Part shown: one piece after another, positions 47,501 to 56,750 of the stretch
Numbering within the stretch: the first letter of the stretch is position 1
How the letters are laid out: every line of letters starts with the position of its first letter
DNA from: Thalassobellus sp050294475
GTDB lineage: Bacteria; Bacteroidota; Bacteroidia; Flavobacteriales; Flavobacteriaceae
DNA length: 64,000 nt
Direction of reading: 5' to 3'
NCBI GenBank assembly: GCA_050294475.1
Contig: JBNKOE010000022.1
Span: 62,001 to 126,000 of the forward strand
The notes under the pieces: generated by a model
What the model was told of the DNA's origin: nothing
Database searches by the model: none
The model's input: only the letters and a program-made list of their open reading frames with translations
Translations under genes and position numbers: made by a program

Positions 47501-50500
47501 TTAAAAACAGATATTTTATGTTATAATTCCAATACAGGTGAAATACATTTCAACGTAACTAATGCCAATGGTTATGCCATTACGTATAGTATTGATAATG
47601 GTACCACATTTCAGCTCAATGATACATTTTCCAACCTTAGTGCAGGAACGTATCAGGCACTGATAAAATATTCGTTAGGTGGAACAGACTGTTTGAGTGT
47701 AGCTCAGGACATAACCATAACGCAGCCCGACACAGCTTTAACCGCCTCGGCTGGCATATCGGAATTGGCAGGCTGTGGACCTAGTGGTGAAGGAAAGGTA
47801 CGTATAACGAACCCACAAGGCGGTACACCACCATACGAATATAGTTTTGATAATCAAGCAACTTGGATTACTGTTAATGAAGCGGATGTAACTCCTGGAA
47901 CTTATACTTTATATATAAGGGATGCCAATGGCTGTATTTATGCTATGCCAGACATTGTATTGGATCCTGAACCAGTAACACCTACTATAGATGTTTCTGA
48001 TCCAGATTTTAATTGTAATGGAACAGCCAATGCCACAGTAACCGTAACGAACTCAAATAGTAGTAATACCTATACTTATACTTATTTATTGGATGGTGTA
48101 GAAAACACCAATACTGCAGATCCTAAAACATTTTTAGATGTTCCTGAAGGGTCTCATACCATAAGTGTAGCTTATAAATTGAAAGCAGTGCCAACTTATA
48201 GTAATTTATTGTTAGAGGATTTTGGTTATGGTGATGATACAACATCACCTGGTATCAACCCAGTATATTACTGTTTTGAACGTCAAAAAGTAGGAACAGA
48301 ATGCAAAGGAAGTATTGTAATACAAGATGGCGATTATTCGGTTACCTCCAACATTGTAAAACCTTATGGTGCTTGGGTAAATCCTGTGGATCACACACCG
48401 GCTACCATACCTCCAACTCCGAAAGGAAGGTATTTGGTTGTTAATATAGGGGCTACAATTCCCAAAACGGAAATCTTATACGAAAAGCAAATAGATGATA
48501 TTATTCCTAATCAGCCTATAAATGTAGAGTTTTTTGCCATGAATTTGCTTAAGGCAGGTAATACACAGTATAATGCCGATTTATTGGTTGCTCTAGTTGA
48601 TGGTTCTGGAAACGAAATATCATCATTTGCTACTGGAGAAATCCCTAAAATTGAAAGTTGGGAGCAATACCCTAAAACACCTTTAACATTAGATCCTGGG
48701 GCTAATACAAGTTTAAAATTTATAGTTAGATCCAATGTACAGCAAACAAGTGGTAATGATGTGGCTATTGATGATATTAGAGTATATCAACTTCCAAAAA
48801 CTTGTATAACGCAGGTTGATTTTCCGTTTGTAGTAGAATCGGGTAAAGCTTTTACAGCAAATATAACAGGAACCTCTAATGTGAGCTGTTCTGGTGGGAC
48901 AGATGGTAGCATTACCATCGCTGCTCAAAATTTTGACCCTTTAAAAGGATTTCAATATTCAATAGATAGTGGTGTGACATGGAACACCCAAATGACGTCG
49001 CCATATACCATTACAGGGTTGGCTGAGGATACATATGATATACAAATACGTTATGATGATACGGCTAATAGTTGTGATTTTCCGTATACCCAAAATATTA
49101 CTACTCCTGCGCTCTTAACGGTATCTGTATCGGCAACGCCTGTAACCTGTCTTGACGGTTCTACGGTGACGGCAACAACGTCTGGGGGAACGCCAGCATA
49201 TTCTTATGAGTTGCTGGATACATCACTAAATTTAGTCGCTAATTTCCCAAGTAGCGGTATTTTAACTAGTGTTGTTCAAGGAGATTATATAGTAAGGGCA
49301 ACAGATGCTAATGGATGTACAGATGATGAACCACTCAGTTTAGTGGCTCCTACAACACCTACGGCAACTATAATTAATGCCGATTATTGTTATGATGCTA
49401 CCAATGGAGCATCACTTGAGGTTAGTGCATCAGGAGGACAATCTCCTTATCAATATAATATTAATGGAGGCGCATTTCAATCTAGCAATATATTCACAAA
49501 CTTAACACCAGGGACTTATGATATAATTGTAAGAGATTCTTTTGGATGTACATTTAGCTTACCAACACAAACTATCTCATCACAAGTAAAAGTTAGCATG
49601 CTAACCAAAGATTTAGATTGTACGGCAACACCAGATGCTACCATAACAGGAACTATTTCTGGGGGTGTTGCACCATATACTTATGAAGTATCTGTTAATT
49701 CGGGGGCTTACACTCCATTAGGAACTACAGGGTCTCCATTTATATACAATACGACAATAGATGGAACCTACCAATTCCAGATTACAGATGCCAATGGATG
49801 TAGTACACAGTCAACAGTAGAAACTATTAATCCTATTTCATTACCAGAAATAACATCGGTTATTCAAACACAACCTATATTATGTAGTAACGATTCTAAT
49901 GCAGCTATTCAGGTTAACATTAACAATGCTGTTGGTACGCCATCATTTGTGATTAATGTATTCAATAATACAACGGGAGTAGATTATGGTACTCAAACAA
50001 GTGGTTTAACCGCTGGAGATTATACCATTACGCTTACCGATGCAAAATCTTGTACAGATACGGCAACGATTACTATTGCAGAACCAGCACCAATTGATTT
50101 TGATTTAGACCAAGTGGATATTACCTGTAATGGTTTAGGAGGGACAAGTTTAGGGTCTATTATTGTACAGAATGTTACGGGAGGAACAGCTCCTTTTACA
50201 TATTATATTACTAATAATTTTGGTGATGTTATTCCTGGTAATCCATATGCAGCAGTATCTAATGAAGATTATACGTTTACTGTTATCAATTATGGTATTT
50301 ATACTATTGATGTAGTTGATGCAAATGGATGTAGCTTAACAAAGCAAGTAACCATGGCATCTCCACCTTCTGATTTGCTTATTGATGTGACAACGTTTTC
50401 ATCCGATTGTACCAATGGAGGTACGGCGGTTGTACAAGCAATATCGGCTGTTGGTAGCGGTAGCTATGAGTTTGGTATTTTAGAATCTAATACAGCACCA

Positions 50501-53500
50501 TATACATCAACTTTTTATCCAGCTACAGGACCAAGTGATACTCGCCAATTTGATAATTTAATACCAGGAGTCGTTTATACGTTTGTAGTACATGATCTTG
50601 CGACAGATTGTTATTATGTAAAATCAGCCAATGCTCCTATAGCTCCTGCTTCAAGTTTAACATCAACGGTTGTTCCCAATAATGTTGTTTGTAAAGGAGA
50701 TAGCAATGGCAGTGTTACATTTACTATCGATAACTTTGATAGTACAACAACTTCTGTTGATTATCAAATATTTGAGGCTTTTTCAAATGTATCTGTTGGG
50801 GCAATAGTTAATTTGCCAGTTACTTTTGGAACCCCAGAAACAGTAACGACACCATCTCCAGGAACATTAGCACCTGGACAGTACTATATTGTCTTTACTG
50901 AAAATGGTTCAGGAGCCTTTAATGGATGTAAATCGGCTTCAGCAATTTTTGAAATTAAGGAATCTGCAGTTGCTTTAAGTGCTACGGCTTCGGCTGTTAA
51001 AAACCAAAACTGTAATGCTTTGGGACAAATTTCAGTAATAGGACATGATGGTACGGCACCTTATACCTATCAGGTTTTATTAAATACAGATCCTGTTCCA
51101 GCATCAACAGACCCAGCATGGGTGTCTACAAATACGTTTGACTTACCAGCAAATAGTTACATAGCTTATGTAAAAGATGATTATGGTTGTATACAAGCGG
51201 CAACGCCAGTAATATTAGATGCAGATCCAGTACCAGTTATTGCAGCTTTGGTTAATAATCAATGTACCGCTACTGAAGGTAATTTTATAATAGATGTATC
51301 ATTAACAACAGCAGGGATAGCTCCATACAGTTATAGTATTGATGGAAGCTCTTATCAATCAAGAACAGCACCGTTCACTATAACCAATTTAACATCAGGG
51401 TCACATACTATTGAGGTAAAAGACTCAAACGGATGTGGAAATTTAGTATCTGTGGATATTGTTGCGCCATTAGGATTAATGCCAACAGTAACCACATTAC
51501 CAAGTTGTTCTGATGATGATGGTGTCATTACAGTAACAGGTTCTGGTGGCTCAGGAAATTATACCTATGCAATTAGTCCGAATGTGGGATCTATATCAGG
51601 AAACGTGATATCGGGAGTGCCATCAGGAACATATACGGTTACTATAACAGATACCACCACGCTATGTACCCAGAATGCTAACATAACATTGGATGTTGCA
51701 ACACCAGTAACTTTTACAACGACACCTACTAATGTAAGTTGTAATGGTAGTACTGATGGTACAATAACAGTAAATTTACCAGCTAGTAATGATAACCCAA
51801 TTTATACGTATAGTATAGATGGAGGTGTAACCACCCAAACATCCAATGTCTTTACAGGCTTGGCATCTGGAATCTATAATATTACGGTTACTTCTGGTAA
51901 AAACTGTACTTTAACACAACAGGAAACTGTTGGAGAACCAGATCCAATAAACGTTCCGACACCAACCGTAGTAGGCTATGCCTGTACTACGGGTACTAAT
52001 ACAACAAATTTTGCCTCTATTACAGTGTCTGGTGTAATAGGCGGTTCGGGAACATATACCGTTTATGAATTTATAAAAGGAGGTGTAACCGTTCAATCTG
52101 GTTCTAATAATCAATATATTGAATCTGATTTGTCAGGTGGTACGTATACCATTAATGTTTATGACGATAATGGATGTTCAGGTACAATAACAGCTACCAT
52201 AGCACCTTATATTGAATTAGATAAAATAAATGTAGTTATTAACCCCATTACATGTAAGAAAGACGAAGATATTACTGTTTCGGTAAGTAGTATTGGTGGT
52301 ACACCTACTAATTTAGAATATACTGTAGAAGATGTTGTTGGGGTAGTAACAGGAGGTGTTTATAGTCAAACGAATACCACAGGTATATTTACAGGTTTAA
52401 CCATTGGTAATTATGTGATTACTGTTACCAATTTAGATACAGGATGTAGTTTACAAAAAGCACATTATGTAAGTGATCCAAATACATTTGATCTTACTAT
52501 AGACTCTGTTGTAGATGTCACTTGCTTTAGCGCTAGTGATGGTAGTGTTAATCTAACGTTTATAGATAGGACACCTTCTCCTACGGATGAGAGCGGTCCT
52601 TTTAGTTATAGTGTGATTGATTCTTTAGGTAATACTGTTGATTCAGGAACTTCACTCAGTGCAGGACCAATAACACTTTCAGGTTTTGCATCTGGAACCT
52701 ATGAAATAACGGCAGAATTAATCAATGATCCAAGATGTCCTATAGATAAGAAATTCACAATTACAGCACCAACAGCAGCTTTAGCTATTTCAGAAACACA
52801 TACAGACATTACATGTGTAAGTGGCAATAATGATGGATCTATTTCAGCAACAGCTACTGGAGGTTGGCCAGGTGGTTATGAATATCAATTGGAAATTACA
52901 GGAGGTACTACACCAATTGCATCATATAGTTCGGTATCAAACTTTACTGGATTAACACCAGGAGATTATGTAGTTAGTGTAAGAGATTCTAGAGGCTGTA
53001 TAGCTTCAGATGTTGTTACCTTAGCAATACCAATACCAATAGCAGCTATCGTAACACCAAGTACAACATTATTGTCATGTTTTGGAGATAAAAATGCAAC
53101 AATAACGGTAAGTAATCCAATGGGAGGTCAGGGAAGCAACTATACCTATATGTTAAACATGGTAGCACCAACAGCAAGTTCATCGGGACCTCAATCTTCA
53201 CCTGTCTTTACAGGGTTAGGAGCAGGAACCTATAATGTAACGGTAACCGATGGGTATAATTGTGAGTTCACTTCAACAGATGTTGTCATATCAGAACCTG
53301 CACAAATACAGGCTACTTTAGTAAAATCAACCTCACAAACCTGTTTAACAGGTACAACACTTACACTAAGTGCCACAGGAGGAACAGGATCATATGAGTA
53401 TAGTGATACGGCGTCCTTTACAACAATTTTAGGTTCGTTTGCGTCATCAACTCCAATTAATCTACCACAAGGAGCCTCAGGAACGTATTCATATTATGTA

Positions 53501-55051
53501 AGAGATACTAATAATTGTTATGCAAGTGTTTCTAATGAAATAACCATTGATCCGCTTCCAACGTTAGAAGTTAATATAGATGTAAATGCAACCAATACTG
53601 AAATTAATTGTGCTGGTGATACTACAGGTGTTATTGTTGTAACAGCTCAAGGTGGTTTAGGAAGTTATGTTTATACTTTACAAGATGGTATAGGAACTAA
53701 TATATCACCTCTTAATCAAAATACAACTGGTGTTTTTACAGATCTTCCTGTTGGTTCTTATCAAATAAGAGTAGATAGTGGAGATTGTTTAACAACGTCT
53801 TCAATAATTCCAATAACCGAACCTTCATTACCATTAGATGTTAGATTCACAGCTACAGATGTAACTTGTACTGGAGCAAATAATGGATTGTTAGAAATTG
53901 CAGCAACTGGTGGTACAGGTATTATAAAATATGCTATTTCACCTCAATTAAATCAATTTTTTGAATCACCAATTTTTGAAAATCTTGCACCAGGAAATTA
54001 TCAAGCTATTGCGCAAGATGAACTAGGTTGTTTTGTCCTTTTTGATTTTGTAATAAACGATCCTATACCTGTTTCATTAAACATTGTACCAAATTCTATA
54101 ATTCCAGAATTGTGTAATGGCGATGCTAATGGTGCTTTTAGTATAGAAATATCAGGTGGTGAGTTGCCATATAGTGTCGCTTTAGATGATATTAATGGTG
54201 TTTATACAACAGGAGCTTTAACTCAAACACAGTTTGACTTTACAAATTTATCTGGTGGAGATCATGTTGTTTATGTTAGTGACGCACTTGGTTGTGAGTC
54301 TGAATGGAATATAACGTTCCCAGAATCTGTACTTATAAATCCAGTAGCAGATGTAGAATATGGTTGTTCAAATAATTTATCAACTAATACTGTAACGGTT
54401 AATGTTGATGACAGTATTACTGATCTTTCAAATTTAACTTATTCATTAGATGGAGGGGCTTATCAAGCCAGTAATATATTTACAAACGTACCTGCAGGAT
54501 TAAATCATTATATAGATGTTAGTCATACAAATGGTTGTACTAAGCGTACAGAGTTTTTTGATATCATAGGTTATGATCCATTAACATTAGTATTACAAGA
54601 TGGAGAACTAAATCAAATTGTAGCTGTTGCATCTGGTGGATCTGGTGATTATGAATTTACATTAAACGGAGAACCATACGGTAGTGAAGATACATTTATT
54701 ATTTATGCGTCTGGTGATTACACTGTTACAGTAACTGACCGTTTTGGATGTGTAGCATCTGACACAAGATATTATGAATATATAGATGTATGTATACCTA
54801 ATTATTTTACACCTAATGATGATGGGAATTTAGATGAGTGGGGACCAGGATGTACCAATCAATATAAAGATCTTAAGTTTAATATTTTTGATAGATATGG
54901 ACGTAAGGTAGCTACGTTGCGAGTTGGTGAAAAATGGGACGGTAAATATAAAGGAGCAGAGCTTCCATCAGGAGATTACTGGTATGTTGTGAAATTAAAT
55001 GATATAAAAGATAATCGTCAATTTGTTGGACACTTTACGCTATACAGATAA
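44543..55051 (+). CDS. sprB: SprB-like giant gliding adhesin, 3502 residues
   Basis: This cell-surface adhesin is moved along the cell by the gliding motor and exported by T9SS. It has a signal peptide (LLLITLFCSNYIFAQ), a unique N-terminal part (about 30-380), a DUF11-like domain (IIGFQNTGNDDATNLTIRDV) and then dozens of SprB/HYR-type repeats of the form SCNGSTDGTITV...G(T/S)PPYTYSIDGG...NLxxGTYTVTVTDxNGC. Examples start near GEIHFNVTNANGYAITYSID and TNVSCNGSTDGTITVNLPAS. The C-terminus is a type-B sorting domain (CIPNYFTPNDDGNLDEW, FDRYGRKVATLRVG, GAELPSGDYWYVVKLND). It is shorter than F. johnsoniae SprB (about 6500 residues). The sprF-like gene follows after 35 bases. Confidence 0.93.
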   Translation: MKKTTYVNKGIISLLLITLFCSNYIFAQLPVPFSPRLPGGSIKVKGDIILIGNGIVTGKDLPLPYNGTEINNDNEGVYINVASGGDPSIFSSSSANLSINNSCKDILYAGLYWASVYPLEVANNVDVQFEGTPRFEDWNQIKFKLPTGGFIDLVADNNPDPVGEEDDIIFDGYEYYGSGVENSFKDSPIICYKNVTNLLQGLSEADGEYTVANLRATRGVRRGGCSAGWTLVVIYESPILPSKFISVFDGYAGVQNTTELDIPVSGFQTLPSPLPVNSNLGVAALEGDIGIPGDSFQFKASTSGTYTVLSDAINQPDNFFNSSITLEGVHVTNRNPASLNTLGLDINNFKLPNPLNSVLPNNATAGDLKLTTNGDGYGVFLTSFAVEIIEPKITLTKVVEDTSGNDISNQLVDLGDELNYIIGFQNTGNDDATNLTIRDVLPINIDFNYPADLEALPPGVTVQSYNPLTRELIFNVDDSVVEENDPVQEIRFKVSVVSSCSLLDDACSNVISNQAYVTYNGTINSTFAITDDPSLSANTGCLITPAATNFLADLNCTFEEEVILCGDNVVLTAGNGYDAYSWSTSPSGTPVIGTTQSITVTTPGTYYVHNTALAPCQSIDQVFNVITFGANVTNPIIPFADQVVTCPNDGKSLPNIFLCGGNDSRFIQTGITDTTSIIWEKLDETSCTAVINQDCANEDSGCTWNQVTTGPDFMADTAGQYRLTLNYTGGCFNQFYFNIYTNLLVPTATTKDIICKTPGEINVGGVPSGYEYSIDGVNYQPSNLFSITSPGIYSVYVRQIGVTPNPCIFSVPDVQIRQRDFTVSTNIIQPFCNGDFGSVIVAANDVRPQYYFSIYNGATLVNSVGPIIASDYRFNNLNPGTYTINVSTEDGCIYSEDIEIINPPLLTATAALTKPLTCTDGEITVYPDGGTPPYYYFVNSTTVFQGNPEIVVTASGVYNITVVDSNNCSADASITVNASQEPDFNVLKTDILCYNSNTGEIHFNVTNANGYAITYSIDNGTTFQLNDTFSNLSAGTYQALIKYSLGGTDCLSVAQDITITQPDTALTASAGISELAGCGPSGEGKVRITNPQGGTPPYEYSFDNQATWITVNEADVTPGTYTLYIRDANGCIYAMPDIVLDPEPVTPTIDVSDPDFNCNGTANATVTVTNSNSSNTYTYTYLLDGVENTNTADPKTFLDVPEGSHTISVAYKLKAVPTYSNLLLEDFGYGDDTTSPGINPVYYCFERQKVGTECKGSIVIQDGDYSVTSNIVKPYGAWVNPVDHTPATIPPTPKGRYLVVNIGATIPKTEILYEKQIDDIIPNQPINVEFFAMNLLKAGNTQYNADLLVALVDGSGNEISSFATGEIPKIESWEQYPKTPLTLDPGANTSLKFIVRSNVQQTSGNDVAIDDIRVYQLPKTCITQVDFPFVVESGKAFTANITGTSNVSCSGGTDGSITIAAQNFDPLKGFQYSIDSGVTWNTQMTSPYTITGLAEDTYDIQIRYDDTANSCDFPYTQNITTPALLTVSVSATPVTCLDGSTVTATTSGGTPAYSYELLDTSLNLVANFPSSGILTSVVQGDYIVRATDANGCTDDEPLSLVAPTTPTATIINADYCYDATNGASLEVSASGGQSPYQYNINGGAFQSSNIFTNLTPGTYDIIVRDSFGCTFSLPTQTISSQVKVSMLTKDLDCTATPDATITGTISGGVAPYTYEVSVNSGAYTPLGTTGSPFIYNTTIDGTYQFQITDANGCSTQSTVETINPISLPEITSVIQTQPILCSNDSNAAIQVNINNAVGTPSFVINVFNNTTGVDYGTQTSGLTAGDYTITLTDAKSCTDTATITIAEPAPIDFDLDQVDITCNGLGGTSLGSIIVQNVTGGTAPFTYYITNNFGDVIPGNPYAAVSNEDYTFTVINYGIYTIDVVDANGCSLTKQVTMASPPSDLLIDVTTFSSDCTNGGTAVVQAISAVGSGSYEFGILESNTAPYTSTFYPATGPSDTRQFDNLIPGVVYTFVVHDLATDCYYVKSANAPIAPASSLTSTVVPNNVVCKGDSNGSVTFTIDNFDSTTTSVDYQIFEAFSNVSVGAIVNLPVTFGTPETVTTPSPGTLAPGQYYIVFTENGSGAFNGCKSASAIFEIKESAVALSATASAVKNQNCNALGQISVIGHDGTAPYTYQVLLNTDPVPASTDPAWVSTNTFDLPANSYIAYVKDDYGCIQAATPVILDADPVPVIAALVNNQCTATEGNFIIDVSLTTAGIAPYSYSIDGSSYQSRTAPFTITNLTSGSHTIEVKDSNGCGNLVSVDIVAPLGLMPTVTTLPSCSDDDGVITVTGSGGSGNYTYAISPNVGSISGNVISGVPSGTYTVTITDTTTLCTQNANITLDVATPVTFTTTPTNVSCNGSTDGTITVNLPASNDNPIYTYSIDGGVTTQTSNVFTGLASGIYNITVTSGKNCTLTQQETVGEPDPINVPTPTVVGYACTTGTNTTNFASITVSGVIGGSGTYTVYEFIKGGVTVQSGSNNQYIESDLSGGTYTINVYDDNGCSGTITATIAPYIELDKINVVINPITCKKDEDITVSVSSIGGTPTNLEYTVEDVVGVVTGGVYSQTNTTGIFTGLTIGNYVITVTNLDTGCSLQKAHYVSDPNTFDLTIDSVVDVTCFSASDGSVNLTFIDRTPSPTDESGPFSYSVIDSLGNTVDSGTSLSAGPITLSGFASGTYEITAELINDPRCPIDKKFTITAPTAALAISETHTDITCVSGNNDGSISATATGGWPGGYEYQLEITGGTTPIASYSSVSNFTGLTPGDYVVSVRDSRGCIASDVVTLAIPIPIAAIVTPSTTLLSCFGDKNATITVSNPMGGQGSNYTYMLNMVAPTASSSGPQSSPVFTGLGAGTYNVTVTDGYNCEFTSTDVVISEPAQIQATLVKSTSQTCLTGTTLTLSATGGTGSYEYSDTASFTTILGSFASSTPINLPQGASGTYSYYVRDTNNCYASVSNEITIDPLPTLEVNIDVNATNTEINCAGDTTGVIVVTAQGGLGSYVYTLQDGIGTNISPLNQNTTGVFTDLPVGSYQIRVDSGDCLTTSSIIPITEPSLPLDVRFTATDVTCTGANNGLLEIAATGGTGIIKYAISPQLNQFFESPIFENLAPGNYQAIAQDELGCFVLFDFVINDPIPVSLNIVPNSIIPELCNGDANGAFSIEISGGELPYSVALDDINGVYTTGALTQTQFDFTNLSGGDHVVYVSDALGCESEWNITFPESVLINPVADVEYGCSNNLSTNTVTVNVDDSITDLSNLTYSLDGGAYQASNIFTNVPAGLNHYIDVSHTNGCTKRTEFFDIIGYDPLTLVLQDGELNQIVAVASGGSGDYEFTLNGEPYGSEDTFIIYASGDYTVTVTDRFGCVASDTRYYEYIDVCIPNYFTPNDDGNLDEWGPGCTNQYKDLKFNIFDRYGRKVATLRVGEKWDGKYKGAELPSGDYWYVVKLNDIKDNRQFVGHFTLYR

Positions 55052-55086
55052 CGAGAATTAGTGGTTTAACCATTAAATATAAATAA

Positions 55087-56064
55087 ATGCGAAAATTAAT
55101 TATATATGTACTTCTCTTTTTTATGGCTAATAGCTATGGACAAGAGTTGAATTTACCTGTTTTTACTCAGTATTTAGCAGATAATAATTTTGTAGTATCA
55201 TCAACGTATGCTGGTATAGGAGATAACTTGAAAATAAGAGCTAACGGATTGACGCAATGGGTTGGTATTAAAGATGCTCCAGATAATCAATCACTTTATG
55301 GAGATTTTAGAATTTCAAATCGTTCAGGTGTTGGATTTTCCTTGTATAATGATAGAAATGGAAATACTATTCAAACGGGGTTTAAGTTTTCTTTTGCACA
55401 TCACCTTACTTTAGATTATTATTCTAAACAATATTTATCATTTGGTATATCTTATAATATTAATAATTTCAGAATAGATATTAATAATTTTAATACTACT
55501 TATGAAAACCCAATTATAGACCCTTTTGTTACAGATGAAAGAAAAACATCAAATAACAATTTTGATGCGGGCTTTTTGTATAGAAACAAAGGATTCTTTT
55601 TAAGTTTTAATGTTAATAATATTTTAGATAAGAACATTGATAAGAAAATAAGAATAGCAGAACCTAGTTTACTTTTAAACTATCAAATATATTCGGGCTA
55701 TACTTTTAATGGTCCTAAAAAAAGTGGTTTAGAGTTTGAACCGTCTGTATATTATCAAATGTTTGCAAGTGATAACCGTTCAAGTACCGATTTAAATTTT
55801 AAAGTACGAAAGTTTAATAGAAAAGAAGATTATGTATGGGCTGGAATTTCTTATCGTTTCTTAAATGATCAATTTTTAAAACCTTTAAATATTGGTCCTA
55901 TGCTAGGTTTTCAAAAAAGTGTTTTCTATTTTGGGTATGCTTATCAAATAACGACTAATGAGTTATCATCTTTTAATTCAGGTACTCATGTTATTACTAT
56001 TGGATTAAACTTTTTACAAGGTATTAGTAATTGTCCTTGTGTGCAAAGTGCAGTACATAAATAG
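55087..56064 (+). CDS. sprF: PorP/SprF-family outer-membrane protein
   Basis: The protein has 325 residues with a signal peptide (LLFFMANSYGQ). Typical PorP/SprF pattern: ELNLPVFTQYLADNNFVVSS, a region IRANGLTQWVGIKDAPDNQS, and strands ISYNINNFRIDINNFNTTY, FDAGFLYRNKGFFLSFNVNN and a C-terminus TIGLNFLQGISN. In F. johnsoniae SprF is needed for secretion or surface attachment of SprB, whose gene is also just upstream there. It lies 35 bases after sprB, so the two genes probably share a transcript. Confidence 0.9.
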   Translation: MRKLIIYVLLFFMANSYGQELNLPVFTQYLADNNFVVSSTYAGIGDNLKIRANGLTQWVGIKDAPDNQSLYGDFRISNRSGVGFSLYNDRNGNTIQTGFKFSFAHHLTLDYYSKQYLSFGISYNINNFRIDINNFNTTYENPIIDPFVTDERKTSNNNFDAGFLYRNKGFFLSFNVNNILDKNIDKKIRIAEPSLLLNYQIYSGYTFNGPKKSGLEFEPSVYYQMFASDNRSSTDLNFKVRKFNRKEDYVWAGISYRFLNDQFLKPLNIGPMLGFQKSVFYFGYAYQITTNELSSFNSGTHVITIGLNFLQGISNCPCVQSAVHK

Positions 56065-56069
56065 TTATG

Positions 56070-56651
56070 CTAACATTCTTTAATAAGTAGTTGAAAATCT
56101 ATTTCAATAGTTTCATTAACATAAATTAAACCTAATAGTTTTTTTGGAGGAGCTATATTAAAATCGCAAATATTTAGTTCTAAAAGTCCTTTAACAAATA
56201 AGTCATTTTTTCCTTCTAATGTTACAGGTATTTGATATTCTTTTATTATTCCAGCAATTTCTAGTTCTATTGTAGCTTGTAAAAAAGAATTTTCATTATA
56301 TATATTTTCTAATTCCTTTAATTTTAAAAAAATATATGGGTGTTCGTTAGATTTTAATAATTCTTGAAAATCTTTATTCATGCCTTTGTTTCCACAATCA
56401 AAACAAGCATTTTCTAAAACAAGTTCTGTTTTTTTAAATACCATTTTATGGTCTTTAATTTCAAAAAAGACAGGAATAGGATTTTTTAATTTTGTAACAT
56501 TAAATTCACAATCAAAAGTACTGACATTCGTTTTTCCTTTAACTACTAATTTACTATTAGGTGTAATAACTACAGAGGTGTTTTTTACAATACCTCTATT
56601 AGTAAAAGCAAATAATAACATAATAGAAAAAAAATACACAAACTTTTTCAT
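56070..56651 (-). CDS. YceI-like exported protein, diverged
   Basis: The protein has 193 residues with a signal peptide (YFFSIMLLFAFTNRG). The lipocalin-like strands of YceI are visible: SKLVVKGKTNVSTFDCEFN, FKKTELVLENACFDC, FLQATIELEIAGIIKEY and the C-terminal FNIAPPKKLLGLIYVNETIEIDF. The segment DFNIAPPKKLLGLI matches NFNISPPKALFGTI of the second YceI protein at 58.0 kb, so they are likely paralogues. YceI proteins bind long isoprenoids or lipids in the periplasm. It is convergent with sprF (5 bases apart) and downstream of the porin gene, separated by a terminator. Confidence 0.85.
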   Translation of the reverse strand: MKKFVYFFSIMLLFAFTNRGIVKNTSVVITPNSKLVVKGKTNVSTFDCEFNVTKLKNPIPVFFEIKDHKMVFKKTELVLENACFDCGNKGMNKDFQELLKSNEHPYIFLKLKELENIYNENSFLQATIELEIAGIIKEYQIPVTLEGKNDLFVKGLLELNICDFNIAPPKKLLGLIYVNETIEIDFQLLIKEC

Positions 56652-56702
56652 GAAGTTAAATTTCTAATTTTCAACTTAATATAAATATAAATTTAAATAA
56701 AA

Positions 56703-56737
56703 ACAAGTCTCAATAAGATAACCTCATTGAGACTTGT
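56703..56737 (-). terminator. Terminator after the porin gene
   Basis: Perfect arms ACAAGTCTCAAT and ATTGAGACTTGT enclose an 11-base loop. On the minus strand the stem is followed by TTTTTATTTAAA, so it ends transcription of the YceI/porin pair. Confidence 0.87.
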
Positions 56738-56750
56738 GAAAATTCTCTGA

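Noticed and set aside
48511..52114. Minus-strand open frames within the sprB-like gene
   Set aside because: They are short shadows of the SprB repeats; the plus-strand frame is continuous with a signal peptide and a sorting domain.
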